Assembly: GCF_030915505.1 (NCBI RefSeq)
Contig: NZ_CP133265.1
Coordinates: forward strand, 4,430,001 to 4,494,000
Source: Neobacillus sp. OS1-2
Lineage (GTDB): Bacteria; Bacillota; Bacilli; Bacillales; Cytobacillaceae
DNA length: 64,000 bases
Reading direction: 5' to 3'
The notes beneath the pieces are model-generated. The model was not told the DNA's origin and did no database searches. It was given only the letters and a program-made list of their open reading frames with translations. A program made the position numbers and the translations under genes. Of the stretch, positions 26,967 through 36,956 are shown in pieces; positions within the stretch are counted from its first letter, which is position 1, and each line of letters starts with the position of its first letter.

Positions 26967-27130
26967 ACTTTGAGAAATGTCTAGCTCCAGCTCCCTAGCG
27001 GCTAGTGTCCTTCACTCTCCGCCCTACGATAAGTCAACATCGAATCGCCTTCCGGCTCTTCGTGTTTCCTTTATCTCAGTTGGATCGCTCCAGGCCATAC
27101 GCCGCTGACCAGGGCGCTTGCGCTTTTCTT
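26967..27130 (-). repeat. Dispersed ~163-bp repeat, copy 1
   Basis: Read on the minus strand it begins AAGAAAAGCGCAAGCGCCCT and ends at TTTCTCAAAGT. It aligns along its whole length with 46921-47082 on the plus strand, mostly identical apart from a variable patch in the middle. Ends are partly self-complementary (GGCGCT-like ends), so the RNA can fold. It begins at the plsY stop codon, in the same orientation as plsY. It fills most of the 274-base gap to the small gene at 26821. Confidence 0.88.
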
Positions 27131-27728
27131 ACAGCCATTTGATTTTGGGCTCTGTTTTGTCCATGATTCTTTTTATATTTGCCCGATGTCTGTAAATGAC
27201 AAAGGATGCCAGTAAAAACACGACGATCAACAAGGGAATGTCCCATTTTTGCACAAATCCTTCCATGATTGCAAATAATATAGCGATAATTCCGGCAATC
27301 ATCGATGACAAGGAAACATATTTTGTTATGTACAAACTAATAAAGAATGCGACTAATACGGTTAAGAACAAATAGGGTGCCGCAAACAATAGAACTCCAC
27401 CAGAAGTAGCGACGGCTTTCCCGCCACGAAATCCAGCGAATAGAGGGTAAGTATGTCCCAAAACAGCAAACACACCAGCCAATAATGGGTTCATATCAAT
27501 CGATAAGAGAACAGGTAACGATGCTGCTAACGTTCCTTTTAGGATATCAGCAAGCGTAACGACTAAACCAGCTTTCACACCAAGTGTTCGAAAGGTATTG
27601 GTTCCCCCTAAATTTCCGCTCCCATGCTCACGAATATCTGTTTTGTAAAAAACCTTACCGATAATCAAACCGGATGGAATCGAACCAAGCAAATAAGCCA
27701 GGATCAAAACTAAAATAATTTGAACCAT
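27129..27728 (-). CDS. plsY: Glycerol-3-phosphate acyltransferase PlsY
   Basis: 199-residue membrane enzyme transferring acyl groups from acyl-phosphate to glycerol-3-phosphate, the first step of phospholipid synthesis. Motif 1 [12 protein letters not shown], motif 2 [15 protein letters not shown], and [18 protein letters not shown] are all present. About five hydrophobic helices. Start ATG 27728 after a GAAGGAGATAGT-type site. Divergent from the GH18 gene. Synteny with B. subtilis yneS. Its stop codon abuts the dispersed repeat. Confidence 0.97.
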   Translation of the reverse strand: MVQIILVLILAYLLGSIPSGLIIGKVFYKTDIREHGSGNLGGTNTFRTLGVKAGLVVTLADILKGTLAASLPVLLSIDMNPLLAGVFAVLGHTYPLFAGFRGGKAVATSGGVLLFAAPYLFLTVLVAFFISLYITKYVSLSSMIAGIIAILFAIMEGFVQKWDIPLLIVVFLLASFVIYRHRANIKRIMDKTEPKIKWL

Positions 27729-27897
27729 TCATACTATCTCCTTCAATAAAAGTTCGAGTCCTTCTATTTTACCATGGAATTTCGAAAAAACACTATTGCT
27801 TTCTTGAATAACTAAAAGAATTAGCATTTTAGCCTGGAAAAAACCTTCTCATTTCTAAAAAGATATCTTAGGATAGAGGTAAGGAGGATTTTGAAAC

Positions 27898-29637
27898 ATG
27901 GCGCGTATTGAATATCATTACACAAAAAAACTATCTATGAAATGGATCATTGGAGGGTTAATTTGCGCATTCCTGCTCATTTTTTCTTCCATTTTCCTAT
28001 TCTTCTATCCTTTTGCCTCAACGGATAAAAAAACGTATTTCCGTGGTGAACATCCTATCGTATTCCACGGGGAGCAGCTGGGAAATGCCTTACTCGAAGG
28101 AAATACCTGGTTTGTTCCCCTTTCATTTTTGAAGGAAAACATCGACAATACCATCATGTATGATGAAAAGTCAAATTCAGTCATCCTAACAACAAGTGAT
28201 AAAGTGGTTCAAATGCCGACCAATTCTCTCACCTATTTTGTCAATCAAAAGGAAGTTAACTTACAACTTTCACCCATTATTACCAAGGAGGGAAAAACAT
28301 ACGTTGCCCTTGAGCCAATCCTGTCTTTTTACCCGATCCAATATAAAAAAATGCCTGAAACCGGGGCTATTTGGATTCAACAGGATGGCGAGAAATTTAT
28401 GAAGGGTGTATTGACAGAAAAAGATATGAATCAAGAGAAACTTAGGCTGCGAACAGAACCTTCGTTCCGATCCCCCTATGTAGCCGAAATGGCTAACAAC
28501 GAAGCCGTTACCATTGAAGGCGAAAAGGACGATTTTTATCTTATAAGAAAAGCGAATGGGATCAGCGGTTATGTAAAAAAGGAGTATGTTCAAACGAAAG
28601 AGACTGTAACGATCGAGATTACACGTCAGAGCCAGACGTTTTCAATGCCAGAGATTAATGGCCCTGTAAAATTGACCTGGGAGGCTGTTTATTCTAAAAA
28701 TCCTGATGCTTCTAAAATCCCAGACATGGCTGGTGTAAATGTCGTTTCGCCTACATGGTTCTCCCTTGCTGCTGGTGACGGATCAGTCAAAAACCTTGCT
28801 TCGCTTAACTACAGCAACTGGGCACACGGCAAGGGATATCAAGTATGGGGGGTGTTTTCAAATTCATTTGACCCTATGCTAACACATGAGGCCATGAAAG
28901 ATTTTGAAACACGGCAAGCGATTATCCGGCAATTGCTTCATTTCAGTCAGATGTACCAGTTGCAAGGAGTTAATTTTGATATCGAAAATGTGAATCAAGA
29001 AGATGGGCCGCTTGTGACTCAATTCATGAGGGAGGCAGCACCATACCTGCATGAAGCCGGATTAATTGTATCAATGGATATTACCTTTGCAGCGGGCAGT
29101 AACAACAACTGGTCTTCATTTTACGAACGTGAAAAGCTGGCTAAAATTGCCGATTACCTTGTCGTCATGGCGTATGATGAACATACGGGTGCCTCATCAG
29201 GTGCAGGAAGTGTGGCTAGTTTACCATGGGTGGAAAGAAACCTTGATACCTTGCTAAAAGAGGTACCTAATGAGAAATTAATCCTTGGGGTCCCGTTGTA
29301 TGCAAGACTATGGAAGGAACAAACAAATACAGATGGCACTACTGAAGTAACTGCACAGGCACTATCAATGGATAAGGTTAAAGCATGGATTGCTGAGAAA
29401 GGAATACAGCCAAGGTATGATGAGGAAAGTGGTCAAAACTACGCAGAATATGCTTCTGCAGAAGAAAATGCCCTCTATAAAATTTGGATAGAAGATGAAT
29501 TATCTTTGAAGAAACGAGCTGATTTAGCGAGTAACTATCAGTTGGCCGGAGTTGGGACATGGTCTAGGGTTTTCGGCGACATCACCGCATGGACGGCCTT
29601 AAATCTACATGCTGACAATGCCGTAACACAAAAATAA
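27898..29637 (+). CDS. Membrane-anchored GH18-family glycosidase with copper-amine-oxidase-like and SH3 domains
   Basis: 579 residues. One N-terminal transmembrane anchor (~residues 14-37). Residues ~50-165 resemble the copper amine oxidase N-terminal-like repeat (FVPLSFLKENI, TYVALEPILSFYPI). Residues ~180-235 are an SH3b-like wall-binding domain (LRLRTEPSFRSPYVAEM). Residues ~250-570 form a GH18 barrel with the variant active-site strand GVNFDIENVN (Glu as likely acid), MAYDEHTGASSGAGS and LGVPLYARLWK. The layout is close to spore-cortex or wall GH18 enzymes (YaaH/SleL type); peptidoglycan is the probable substrate, not proven. Start ATG after AAGGAGGATTTTGAAAC; strong terminator after. Confidence 0.85.
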   Translation: MARIEYHYTKKLSMKWIIGGLICAFLLIFSSIFLFFYPFASTDKKTYFRGEHPIVFHGEQLGNALLEGNTWFVPLSFLKENIDNTIMYDEKSNSVILTTSDKVVQMPTNSLTYFVNQKEVNLQLSPIITKEGKTYVALEPILSFYPIQYKKMPETGAIWIQQDGEKFMKGVLTEKDMNQEKLRLRTEPSFRSPYVAEMANNEAVTIEGEKDDFYLIRKANGISGYVKKEYVQTKETVTIEITRQSQTFSMPEINGPVKLTWEAVYSKNPDASKIPDMAGVNVVSPTWFSLAAGDGSVKNLASLNYSNWAHGKGYQVWGVFSNSFDPMLTHEAMKDFETRQAIIRQLLHFSQMYQLQGVNFDIENVNQEDGPLVTQFMREAAPYLHEAGLIVSMDITFAAGSNNNWSSFYEREKLAKIADYLVVMAYDEHTGASSGAGSVASLPWVERNLDTLLKEVPNEKLILGVPLYARLWKEQTNTDGTTEVTAQALSMDKVKAWIAEKGIQPRYDEESGQNYAEYASAEENALYKIWIEDELSLKKRADLASNYQLAGVGTWSRVFGDITAWTALNLHADNAVTQK

Positions 29638-29638
29638 A

Positions 29639-29685
29639 GGAAATAATAAAGGATTCTTACACAGATCCTTTATTATTTCCTTTTT
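29639..29685 (+). terminator. Terminator of the GH18 gene
   Basis: 16-bp perfect stem (GGAAATAATAAAGGAT and complement) with a 10-base loop followed by TTTTTAC. Confidence 0.95.
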
Positions 29686-29772
29686 ACATTTATTAAATCG
29701 TCAAAAGTAAGGACAATTAAAGTCGATTTTATTACAAAAATATGGAGAATTTTCAAACCATTTGTTAATTCG

Positions 29773-29863
29773 TTGAAAGCTGTGTATGGAGCCCCTATAA
29801 TTTAGATAAAATCAAATAAACAAGCAAAAAACCGGCCGAATCGACACGACTATTGGTCGGTTT
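29773..29863 (+). promoter_or_regulatory. Promoter and leader hairpin of the histidine kinase gene
   Basis: TTGAAA (29773-29778), 17-bp spacer, TATAAT (29796-29801). In the leader AAACCGGCC (29829-29837) pairs with GGTCGGTTT (29855-29863) with one G-U, about 40 bases before the start codon. This may be a weak attenuator. Confidence 0.65.
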
Positions 29864-29904
29864 GTCTTATAATTTTCCGAATCTGTATGAAGGAGTTGAG
29901 CAGT

Positions 29905-30756
29905 ATGATCGAGAAATCGGAAAGTGAAAGAAACTATCAAGAATTAGTAAAAAAGTATGAGTTAGTGGTACAACAAAATCAATATTTAGAAAAGTTACTT
30001 CAGGATGAGGTGGTAAAGAACAAACAGAAAGATACGATTTTAATTGAGCAATCCAGACTTGCTGCAATGGGTGGCATGGTTGCAAGTATTGGGCACCAAT
30101 GGCGACAGCCGTTAAATCACTTATCGCTATTAATGCATGATGTTAGAGAAGCATTGGAGTTTGGCGAAATTGACGATCAATACATTGACCGGTTCACTAG
30201 GGAGAGTATGGTCCAAATTAATCATATGTCCAGGACCATAAATGATTTTCGGAAATTCTATAAACCGAATAAAGAAAGAATACCTTTTTCCGTTGGCGAT
30301 TCAATCGAAGAGGCATTAACCATATTTTCGCTAAGTCTGAAAAAACATGGGATTCAGGTAGAATTTGAATATAGAGGCCAACAGATGGCATATGGATATC
30401 CGAATGAATATAGCCAGGTTGTGCTAAATATTTTAACAAATGCACGTGACGCCTTTGTTCAAAAAGACAGCAGACATCGAAAACTATCGATAAAAATCGG
30501 TGAGACAACAGATAATGTGACAGCAGAGTTCATTGATAATGCAGGCGGTATCGAACCTGTATTACTGAAGAAAGTATTTGACCCCTACTTTACCACAAGG
30601 CAAAATGGGACTGGTCTCGGCCTTTATTTAACCAAGATGATTGTCGAAAAGATGAATGGCACTGTAACAGTTGAAAATACGAGTGATGGAGCCAAATTCT
30701 GTTTGTCAATTCCTAAGGCAACGGCAGCTGTTAAACAGGAACTCGTATCAGTTTGA
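29905..30756 (+). CDS. Soluble (cytoplasmic) sensor histidine kinase, orphan
   Basis: 283 residues without membrane segments. The N-terminal ~45 residues are a coiled coil (ESERNYQELVKKYELVVQQN). The H-box MVASIGHQWRQPLNHLSLL carries the phospho-accepting His; an N-box NILTNARDAF, D-box FIDNAGGIEP and G2-box GTGLGLYLTKMIVEKMNG complete the HATPase domain. GHQWRQPLN is typical of a distinct kinase group. No response regulator is adjacent, so its partner is unknown. The ATG at 29905 follows AAGGAG by 9 bases; the ATG at 29887 overlaps that site. Confidence 0.87.
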   Translation: MIEKSESERNYQELVKKYELVVQQNQYLEKLLQDEVVKNKQKDTILIEQSRLAAMGGMVASIGHQWRQPLNHLSLLMHDVREALEFGEIDDQYIDRFTRESMVQINHMSRTINDFRKFYKPNKERIPFSVGDSIEEALTIFSLSLKKHGIQVEFEYRGQQMAYGYPNEYSQVVLNILTNARDAFVQKDSRHRKLSIKIGETTDNVTAEFIDNAGGIEPVLLKKVFDPYFTTRQNGTGLGLYLTKMIVEKMNGTVTVENTSDGAKFCLSIPKATAAVKQELVSV

Positions 30757-30771
30757 TTTATCGTTACAAAT

Positions 30772-30797
30772 ACTCCCACAAACAGGGAGTTTTTTAT
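30772..30797 (+). terminator. Terminator of the histidine kinase gene
   Basis: ACTCCC / GGGAGT stem, 7-base loop, TTTTTATTTT. Confidence 0.85.
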
Positions 30798-30856
30798 TTT
30801 GTAATTTTACTGGAAAGAGGTAAAATATAGAAAACAATATACAGGAGTGGTACTGA

Positions 30857-31276
30857 ATGGAGAATCCTAGTCGCGAGGAAATTGGGACCATATTAAAAAA
30901 CGCAAAAAGAATTGCCGTAGTTGGTTTAAGTAATAAACCTGATCGCACTTCTTATCAAGTATCTGAGGTCATGCAAAAAGCGGGATATGACATTATTCCA
31001 GTCAATCCAACCTTTAATGGCGAAATTCTGGGTGTAAAGGCAGTGGCATCCTTAAAAGATATTAACGGGCATATTGACATCGTGAACGTATTCCGGCGCT
31101 CAGAGCAATTGTTTGATGTGGCAAAGGAATTTGACGAAATTGATGCGGATGTTTTTTGGGCACAGCTGGGCCTTGCAAATGAAGAAGCATATGAGTTTTT
31201 AAAAGAAAAAGGCTATACAGTTGTCATGGATCGTTGTATAAAAGTGGAGCATGCTTTAACCAGGAACATGCCATAA
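30857..31276 (+). CDS. yneT: CoA-binding domain protein YneT
   Basis: 139 residues, a Rossmann-like CoA_binding fold: RIAVVGLSNKPDRTSYQV with the nucleotide loop, YDIIPVNPTF, DIVNVFRRSEQL, DVFWAQLGLANEEA, and MDRCIKVEH at the end. The function is unknown; relatives resemble the CoA-binding part of succinyl-CoA synthetase. The start follows CAGGAGTGGTACTGA. Located upstream of parE as in B. subtilis. Confidence 0.88.
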   Translation: MENPSREEIGTILKNAKRIAVVGLSNKPDRTSYQVSEVMQKAGYDIIPVNPTFNGEILGVKAVASLKDINGHIDIVNVFRRSEQLFDVAKEFDEIDADVFWAQLGLANEEAYEFLKEKGYTVVMDRCIKVEHALTRNMP

Positions 31277-31303
31277 TAAATAGACCTCATTTCTTTTTAA
31301 ATG

Positions 31304-31330
31304 ACTGCTAATAATTAGCAGTTTTTTTCT
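31304..31330 (+). terminator. Terminator of yneT
   Basis: ACTGCTAA / TTAGCAGT stem with a TAA loop and seven T residues. Confidence 0.92.
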
Positions 31331-31392
31331 TTTTTTCTCCCTAAATTCTGCAAAAATCATATAGCAAAATGAGTTAATTTAAAAATACTTAT

Positions 31393-31450
31393 TTGCCAAA
31401 TCGAAATAAATCGCTACAATTAAGTCTAGACGCCACGAGAACATGTGTTA
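31393..31450 (+). promoter_or_regulatory. parE-parC promoter with LexA-box-like site
   Basis: TTGCCA (31393-31398), 16-bp spacer, TACAAT (31415-31420). About 12 bases after the expected start lies GAAC-ATGT-GTTA (31439-31450), close to the Bacillus LexA box GAAC-N4-GTTC with one mismatch in the inner octamer. parEC is a member of the B. subtilis LexA regulon. The remaining leader to parE shows nothing else. Confidence 0.6.
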
Positions 31451-31550
31451 AAATCAAAGTGGCAAACATTAGTTCTAATACGTTATTTACAAGGATAACA
31501 GAGACTTTAATCAATTTAGTTTTTTTGTAATGTATGAAAGGGGTATTATC

Positions 31551-33530
31551 GTGGCAAGGAATCAACAAGCTTTTGATTATAATGATGATGCCATACAAGT
31601 ACTAGAAGGTCTTGAGGCGGTTAGAAAACGCCCGGGTATGTACATTGGCAGCACCGATTCACGCGGACTCCATCACCTCGTCTATGAGATTGTGGACAAT
31701 TCAGTGGATGAGGCGCTTGGCGGCTTTGGTGATCAAATCATCGTAAAAATACACAAAGACAACTCTATCAGTGTCATGGATAAAGGACGCGGCATGCCTA
31801 CAGGTATGCATAAAATGGGTAAACCTACACCAGAAGTCATCTTAACGGTGCTCCATGCCGGCGGAAAATTCGGTCAGGGTGGCTATAAGACAAGCGGCGG
31901 GCTCCACGGTGTTGGGGCTTCTGTCGTCAATGCCCTATCGGAATGGTTAATCGTCACGATTAAGCGGGACGGTTTCGTTTATGAACAACGGTTTGAGAAT
32001 GGCGGTAAGCCAGCTACAACACTTGAAAAGATCGGTAAAACCAATCAATCAGGAACGACGATTCATTTTAAGCCTGATTCCTCTATTTTTTCAACAACCA
32101 CCTATAACTTCGATACCTTATGTGAGAGGTTAAGAGAGTCAGCCTTTTTACTGAAAGGGTTAAAGATTGAAATCCATGATGACCGCAATGACCTTCATGA
32201 AGTATTTCATTATGAAAATGGTATAGAGGCTTTTGTTGAATATTTAAACGAAGAAAAGGATGTCCTCCACCCCGTTGTCAGCTTTGAAGGGGCAAATCAT
32301 GGCATAGAGGTCGAATTTGCCTTTCAATTCAATGATGGCTACTCTGAAAATATTCTTTCGTTTGTTAACAACGTACGGACAAGAGATGGCGGTACACACG
32401 AAGCCGGTTCTAAAACAGCGTTGACAAGGGTATTTAACGACTATGCCCGGAAGATCTCCTTATTAAAAGAAAAAGATAAGAACCTTGATGGGACAGATAT
32501 TAGGGAAGGGTTATCGGCGGTTATTTCCGTAAGAATCCCTGAGGAACTTCTCCAATTTGAAGGACAAACGAAAGGAAAACTAGGAACAAATGAAGCGCGA
32601 TCCGCCGTTGATGCGGTTGTGTCTGAGCATTTATCCTATTTTCTTGAGGAAAATCCTGATATAAGCTCCCTTTTGATTAAAAAGTCGATTAAAGCTTACC
32701 AAGCCCGTGAAGCTGCTAGAAAAGCACGGGAAGATGCACGCAGCGGCAAGAAACGGAAGCGTGGAGAGGCTGTTTTATCCGGTAAACTAACACCGGCGCA
32801 ATCCCGAAACCCACAAAAGAATGAATTGTACCTTGTTGAGGGTGATTCTGCTGGAGGATCGGCAAAACAAGGACGTGACCGCCGTTTTCAAGCTGTTCTT
32901 CCTTTACGAGGTAAAGTCATTAATACAGAAAAAGCAAAACTAGCGGACATTTTTAAAAATGAAGAAATCAATACGATTATTTATGCCATCGGCGGTGGAG
33001 TAGGTGCCGACTTTAATGTGGAAGACATTAATTACGATAAGGTCGTTATTATGACGGATGCCGATACCGACGGTGCTCATATTCAAGTATTATTACTTAC
33101 CTTCTTTTACCGCTATATGAAACCGCTCCTTGAGGCGGGAAAAGTATTTATTGCCTTGCCGCCGCTTTATAAGGTAAGTAAAGGAGCAGGTAAAAAAGAA
33201 ATAATTGAGTATGCCTGGAGTGATGATGAGCTGCAAGGTGCCTTGAAAAAGGTGGGCAGAGGCTATATCATCCAGCGTTATAAGGGGCTTGGTGAAATGA
33301 ATGCCGATCAGCTATGGGATACAACAATGGATCCGGAAACACGTACGCTGATTCGAGTGAAAATCGATGACGCGGCAAGAGCGGAACGCCGCGTGACAAC
33401 CCTTATGGGCGATAAAGTCGAACCGCGCCGTAAATGGATTGAAAGCAATGTTGCATTTGGTTTAGAAGAAGATGACACCATTTTGGAAAATGAAAATATT
33501 ACGGTCGCTGAGGAGGGGTCTGAAGGATGA
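31551..33530 (+). CDS. parE: DNA topoisomerase IV subunit B
   Basis: 659 residues (B. subtilis ParE 655). GHKL ATPase domain: [13 protein letters not shown], the [13 protein letters not shown] segment, [20 protein letters not shown]. Toprim domain: [28 protein letters not shown]. Forms the heterotetramer that decatenates daughter chromosomes. The GTG at 31551 ([20 protein letters not shown]) follows AAAGGGG and matches known ParE N termini. Its stop overlaps the parC ATG by 4 bases. Confidence 0.97.
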   Translation: MARNQQAFDYNDDAIQVLEGLEAVRKRPGMYIGSTDSRGLHHLVYEIVDNSVDEALGGFGDQIIVKIHKDNSISVMDKGRGMPTGMHKMGKPTPEVILTVLHAGGKFGQGGYKTSGGLHGVGASVVNALSEWLIVTIKRDGFVYEQRFENGGKPATTLEKIGKTNQSGTTIHFKPDSSIFSTTTYNFDTLCERLRESAFLLKGLKIEIHDDRNDLHEVFHYENGIEAFVEYLNEEKDVLHPVVSFEGANHGIEVEFAFQFNDGYSENILSFVNNVRTRDGGTHEAGSKTALTRVFNDYARKISLLKEKDKNLDGTDIREGLSAVISVRIPEELLQFEGQTKGKLGTNEARSAVDAVVSEHLSYFLEENPDISSLLIKKSIKAYQAREAARKAREDARSGKKRKRGEAVLSGKLTPAQSRNPQKNELYLVEGDSAGGSAKQGRDRRFQAVLPLRGKVINTEKAKLADIFKNEEINTIIYAIGGGVGADFNVEDINYDKVVIMTDADTDGAHIQVLLLTFFYRYMKPLLEAGKVFIALPPLYKVSKGAGKKEIIEYAWSDDELQGALKKVGRGYIIQRYKGLGEMNADQLWDTTMDPETRTLIRVKIDDAARAERRVTTLMGDKVEPRRKWIESNVAFGLEEDDTILENENITVAEEGSEG

Positions 33531-35965
33531 GTGCAACTGAAAAATTCCGTGACTTACCTCTAGAAGATGTCATTGGTGATCGTTTTGGCAGATATAGTAA
33601 ATATATTATTCAAGAACGTGCCTTGCCTGATGCTAGAGATGGGTTAAAGCCGGTTCAGCGAAGAATTCTTTATGCAATGCATTTCGAGGGCAATACCTTT
33701 GATAAAGGCTTTCGAAAGTCAGCAAAAACGGTTGGTAACGTAATCGGTAACTATCATCCACATGGTGATTCCTCCGTTTACGAAGCAATGGTTCGGATGA
33801 GCCAGGATTGGAAGGTACGAAATGTGCTCGTGCAAATGCACGGAAACAACGGGAGTGTCGATGGTGACCCGGCAGCTGCGATGCGGTATACGGAAGCGAG
33901 GCTGTCAGCCATATCGGCAGAACTTTTACGTGATATTGAGAAAAATACCGTCGATTTTATTCCAAACTTTGATGATACCTCGAAGGAACCAACTGTCTTC
34001 CCAGCGATGTTTCCAAATCTTCTAGTAAATGGTTCAACAGGGATTTCTGCTGGATATGCAACGGATATACCACCACATCATCTTGGTGAGGTTATTGACG
34101 GCGTCATTAAAAGAATGGATCATCCAGATGCAACTGTCGATGAACTTATGACGGTTATCAAGGGGCCGGATTTCCCTACCGGAGGGATTATCCAGGGGAT
34201 AGATGGTATAAAAAAAGCCTATGAAACTGGTAAAGGCAAGATTATTATCCGAAGTAAAGCAAACATTGAAGAGGTTCGTGGCGGAAAACAGCAAATTGTG
34301 ATCACAGAAATTCCCTATGAAGTGAATAAGGCAAACCTTGTCAAAAAAATGGATGAGTTTCGTCTTGATCGAAAAGTTGAGGGCATATCTGAGGTTCGCG
34401 ATGAAACCGACCGTACCGGTCTCAGAATTGTGATTGAATTAAAAAAGGATGCCGATGCTGAAGGTGTATTGAATTATTTATATAAAAATAGTGATTTGCA
34501 AGTAACCTATAATTTTAATATGGTGGCTATTCATAAAAAGCGGCCAATGTTAATGGGGCTTCGAGAATTACTTGATGCCTATATTGAGCATCAAAAAGAA
34601 GTGGTGACACGAAGGACTCAGTTTGAACTCAATAAAGCGAAAGAACGGCAGCATATTGTTGAAGGCTTAATGAAAGCTTTATCCATTCTTGATGAAGTAA
34701 TTGCCACCATCCGCGCGTCAAAGGACAAGCGTGATGCAAAAGACAATTTGATTGGTAAATTTGCCTTTACCGAGTTGCAAGCCGAAGCTATTGTATCTTT
34801 ACAGCTTTATCGCTTAACGAATACTGACATCACCGCATTAAGGCAGGAAGCGGACGAATTAGCAAAGAAAATCGAAGAATGGACTGCCATTTTAGCAAGT
34901 GACATAAAGCTGATCTCCGTGATCAAAAAAGAATTAAAAGATGTAAAAAAACGCTTCGCCGATGTGCGCCGTTCGAAGATTGAAGCAGAGATTGAAGAGT
35001 TAAAAATCAATCTTGAGGTAACCGTTCCTAGCGAGGACGTCATTGTAACCATTACGAAACAAGGGTATGTAAAACGGACAAGCCAGCGTTCATTTGCTGC
35101 ATCAGGTGGTCAAGATCTTGCCATGAAGGAATCTGATCGTCTATTAGATCAACTTGATATGAATACAAAGGATGTTCTGCTCCTTTTCACCAACAAGGGT
35201 AATTATCTATTCTGCCCTGTGCATGAACTTCCTGATATCCGCTGGAAAGACTTAGGCCAGCATGTGGCAAATATCATTCCAATTGACCGTGATGAAGAAA
35301 TTATTCAAGCGGTACCGGTGAAGGATTTTGAATCAGATGCCTTCTTCGTTTTTGTTACAAAAAATGGCATGGTCAAGAAGACCGAGCTGAAAGCTTATAA
35401 AGCACAGCGCTATTCTAAGCCACTTGTTGCTGTCAATCTTAAAGATGACGACCAAGTAATGGATGTCCATCTAACAGACGGGACAAAAGAACTTTTCCTC
35501 ATTACAAACCTTGGCTATGCCCTTTGGTTCCATGAGGAAGAAATAAGTATTGTCGGCATTCGAGCAGCGGGAGTAAAAGGGATAAACCTAAAAGAAAACG
35601 ATTTTGTTGTCGGTGGGAAGCTGATTACTTCCGATAGTAGGGATTCCATTGTGATTGCCACGCAGCGTGGCGCCGTAAAGCGGATGAAAGTAAAAGAATT
35701 TGAAAAGGCTACTCGTGCTAAGCGAGGTGTCGTCATTCTGAGGGAACTCAAATCAAATCCGCACAGGATCATGGGCTTTATGATTGCAAATGATCAAGAT
35801 ACCATTTTTATACAAACAGATAAAGGTGTCATCGAAACAGTAAATATAAGTGATATTCGCTATAGTGATCGTTACTCTAACGGCTCATTCATTTTAGATG
35901 AAGGGGAAAGTGGAAAAGTAACGAATATTTGGAAAGTGGAAACACCTGAAACCCCTAGTGAATAA
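33527..35965 (+). CDS. parC: DNA topoisomerase IV subunit A
   Basis: 812 residues. DNA-cleavage Tyr121 in [10 protein letters not shown]; quinolone-determining region reads [17 protein letters not shown], i.e. the sensitive-type Ser and Glu are intact. The C-terminal half shows repeated beta-pinwheel blades (e.g. [32 protein letters not shown]). Translationally coupled to parE (ATGA overlap). Terminator follows. Confidence 0.97.
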   Translation: MSATEKFRDLPLEDVIGDRFGRYSKYIIQERALPDARDGLKPVQRRILYAMHFEGNTFDKGFRKSAKTVGNVIGNYHPHGDSSVYEAMVRMSQDWKVRNVLVQMHGNNGSVDGDPAAAMRYTEARLSAISAELLRDIEKNTVDFIPNFDDTSKEPTVFPAMFPNLLVNGSTGISAGYATDIPPHHLGEVIDGVIKRMDHPDATVDELMTVIKGPDFPTGGIIQGIDGIKKAYETGKGKIIIRSKANIEEVRGGKQQIVITEIPYEVNKANLVKKMDEFRLDRKVEGISEVRDETDRTGLRIVIELKKDADAEGVLNYLYKNSDLQVTYNFNMVAIHKKRPMLMGLRELLDAYIEHQKEVVTRRTQFELNKAKERQHIVEGLMKALSILDEVIATIRASKDKRDAKDNLIGKFAFTELQAEAIVSLQLYRLTNTDITALRQEADELAKKIEEWTAILASDIKLISVIKKELKDVKKRFADVRRSKIEAEIEELKINLEVTVPSEDVIVTITKQGYVKRTSQRSFAASGGQDLAMKESDRLLDQLDMNTKDVLLLFTNKGNYLFCPVHELPDIRWKDLGQHVANIIPIDRDEEIIQAVPVKDFESDAFFVFVTKNGMVKKTELKAYKAQRYSKPLVAVNLKDDDQVMDVHLTDGTKELFLITNLGYALWFHEEEISIVGIRAAGVKGINLKENDFVVGGKLITSDSRDSIVIATQRGAVKRMKVKEFEKATRAKRGVVILRELKSNPHRIMGFMIANDQDTIFIQTDKGVIETVNISDIRYSDRYSNGSFILDEGESGKVTNIWKVETPETPSE

Positions 35966-35972
35966 ATGGATG

Positions 35973-36003
35973 GGACTCTCTAAAAATAGAGAGTCCTTTT
36001 CTT
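35973..36003 (+). terminator. Terminator of parE-parC
   Basis: GGACTCTCTA / TAGAGAGTCC 10-bp stem with a 4-base loop and TTTTCTTC. Confidence 0.9.
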
Positions 36004-36062
36004 CATCTTTTTTCCAAAATTGGACATACTAACTAACAATAGCGAGTATGGAGGGGAAACGA

Positions 36063-36824
36063 GTGAAAAAGGAAATGCTGCTTGTTATGGTTTCATTTTT
36101 TCTACTGTCAATTACAGCAATAACTGGAGTATATGCAATTGAGGAAAAAGCGAAGGTCATCACTATTTCAGAGGAAAAAGCAGATATTTCTGGTGATGAT
36201 ATAGATGAGGTTATCCTCTTAAAGGGGATACCTTATCAGGATGATGATTCGTATTTGAAAGAGATATATCTTGAGATTGCGGGCTCAAACGGGAAAGTAA
36301 TTACCTTTCCATTAGAAAGTGGATCGAAAGCATCACTTCAACTAACAGACTTGAATCATGATGGAATAAAAGATTTATATGCGAGTGTTTTAACGGGGGG
36401 AAGCGGTGGCATAGTAAACAATTATTTATATTCATTAAAGAATTTTGTCCACAATAACTTAACGATTCCGGAACCACTTGAAATGGATGCTAAATTCCTT
36501 AATGGCTATAAAGCTGAAATAAAGCTGCTTCAAACAGATAAAACTTATTTATTTGATTTAAAGGATCGGAAGAAATATTACAAAAAACTTGGTTTTTATT
36601 ATAAGGGAAAGCTAAACGAACCAACCGAATTATCGGTAAATCCCTATAGCAGCCTAAAGCCGTTTCAATTAAAAGATGGAAATATGGGATTAAAGGGTAT
36701 TCAAAGAGTAACCGGTGTCGCAAATGCGGACACTATTGCCTTAGTTGAAACCACATGGACATATGAAAATGACCAATGGAAGCTATTAAATGTAAATGTC
36801 AAGCAAGAGAATATACCTAAATAA
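36063..36824 (+). CDS. Secreted hypothetical protein with a DxNxDG calcium-loop-like motif
   Basis: 253 residues. The GTG at 36063 (VKKEMLLVMVSFFLLSITAI) lies 6 bases after GGAGGGG and gives a classical signal peptide ending near YAIEE. A DLNHDGIKDLYASVLTGG segment around residue 105 looks like an FG-GAP/dockerin-type Ca-binding repeat. No catalytic motif recognised. Single gene followed by a terminator. Confidence 0.75.
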   Translation: MKKEMLLVMVSFFLLSITAITGVYAIEEKAKVITISEEKADISGDDIDEVILLKGIPYQDDDSYLKEIYLEIAGSNGKVITFPLESGSKASLQLTDLNHDGIKDLYASVLTGGSGGIVNNYLYSLKNFVHNNLTIPEPLEMDAKFLNGYKAEIKLLQTDKTYLFDLKDRKKYYKKLGFYYKGKLNEPTELSVNPYSSLKPFQLKDGNMGLKGIQRVTGVANADTIALVETTWTYENDQWKLLNVNVKQENIPK

Positions 36825-36851
36825 ACACAGAAACTATTTTCTGTGTTTTTT
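36824..36851 (+). terminator. Terminator of the secreted-protein gene
   Basis: AACACAGAAA / TTTCTGTGTT stem, 4-base loop, TTTTTC. Confidence 0.88.
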
Positions 36852-36864
36852 CTTTATCTAAAAA

Positions 36865-36925
36865 TTGACGATGGAAATGGTGAAGAATATACTTAGGATT
36901 GTAAATAATTAAGTACCCTAAGTAT
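36865..36925 (+). promoter_or_regulatory. Promoter and probable autoregulatory operator of the MarR-exporter operon
   Basis: TTGACG (36865-36870), 17-bp spacer, TATACT (36888-36893). A 9-bp inverted repeat, ATACTTAGG (36889-36897) and CCTAAGTAT (36917-36925), begins inside the -10 element and ends about 25 bases after the start point. Its position suits repression by the MarR protein encoded next. Confidence 0.7.
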
Positions 36926-36956
36926 TATGAAAAAAATAAAACTCGAGGTGATGAAC

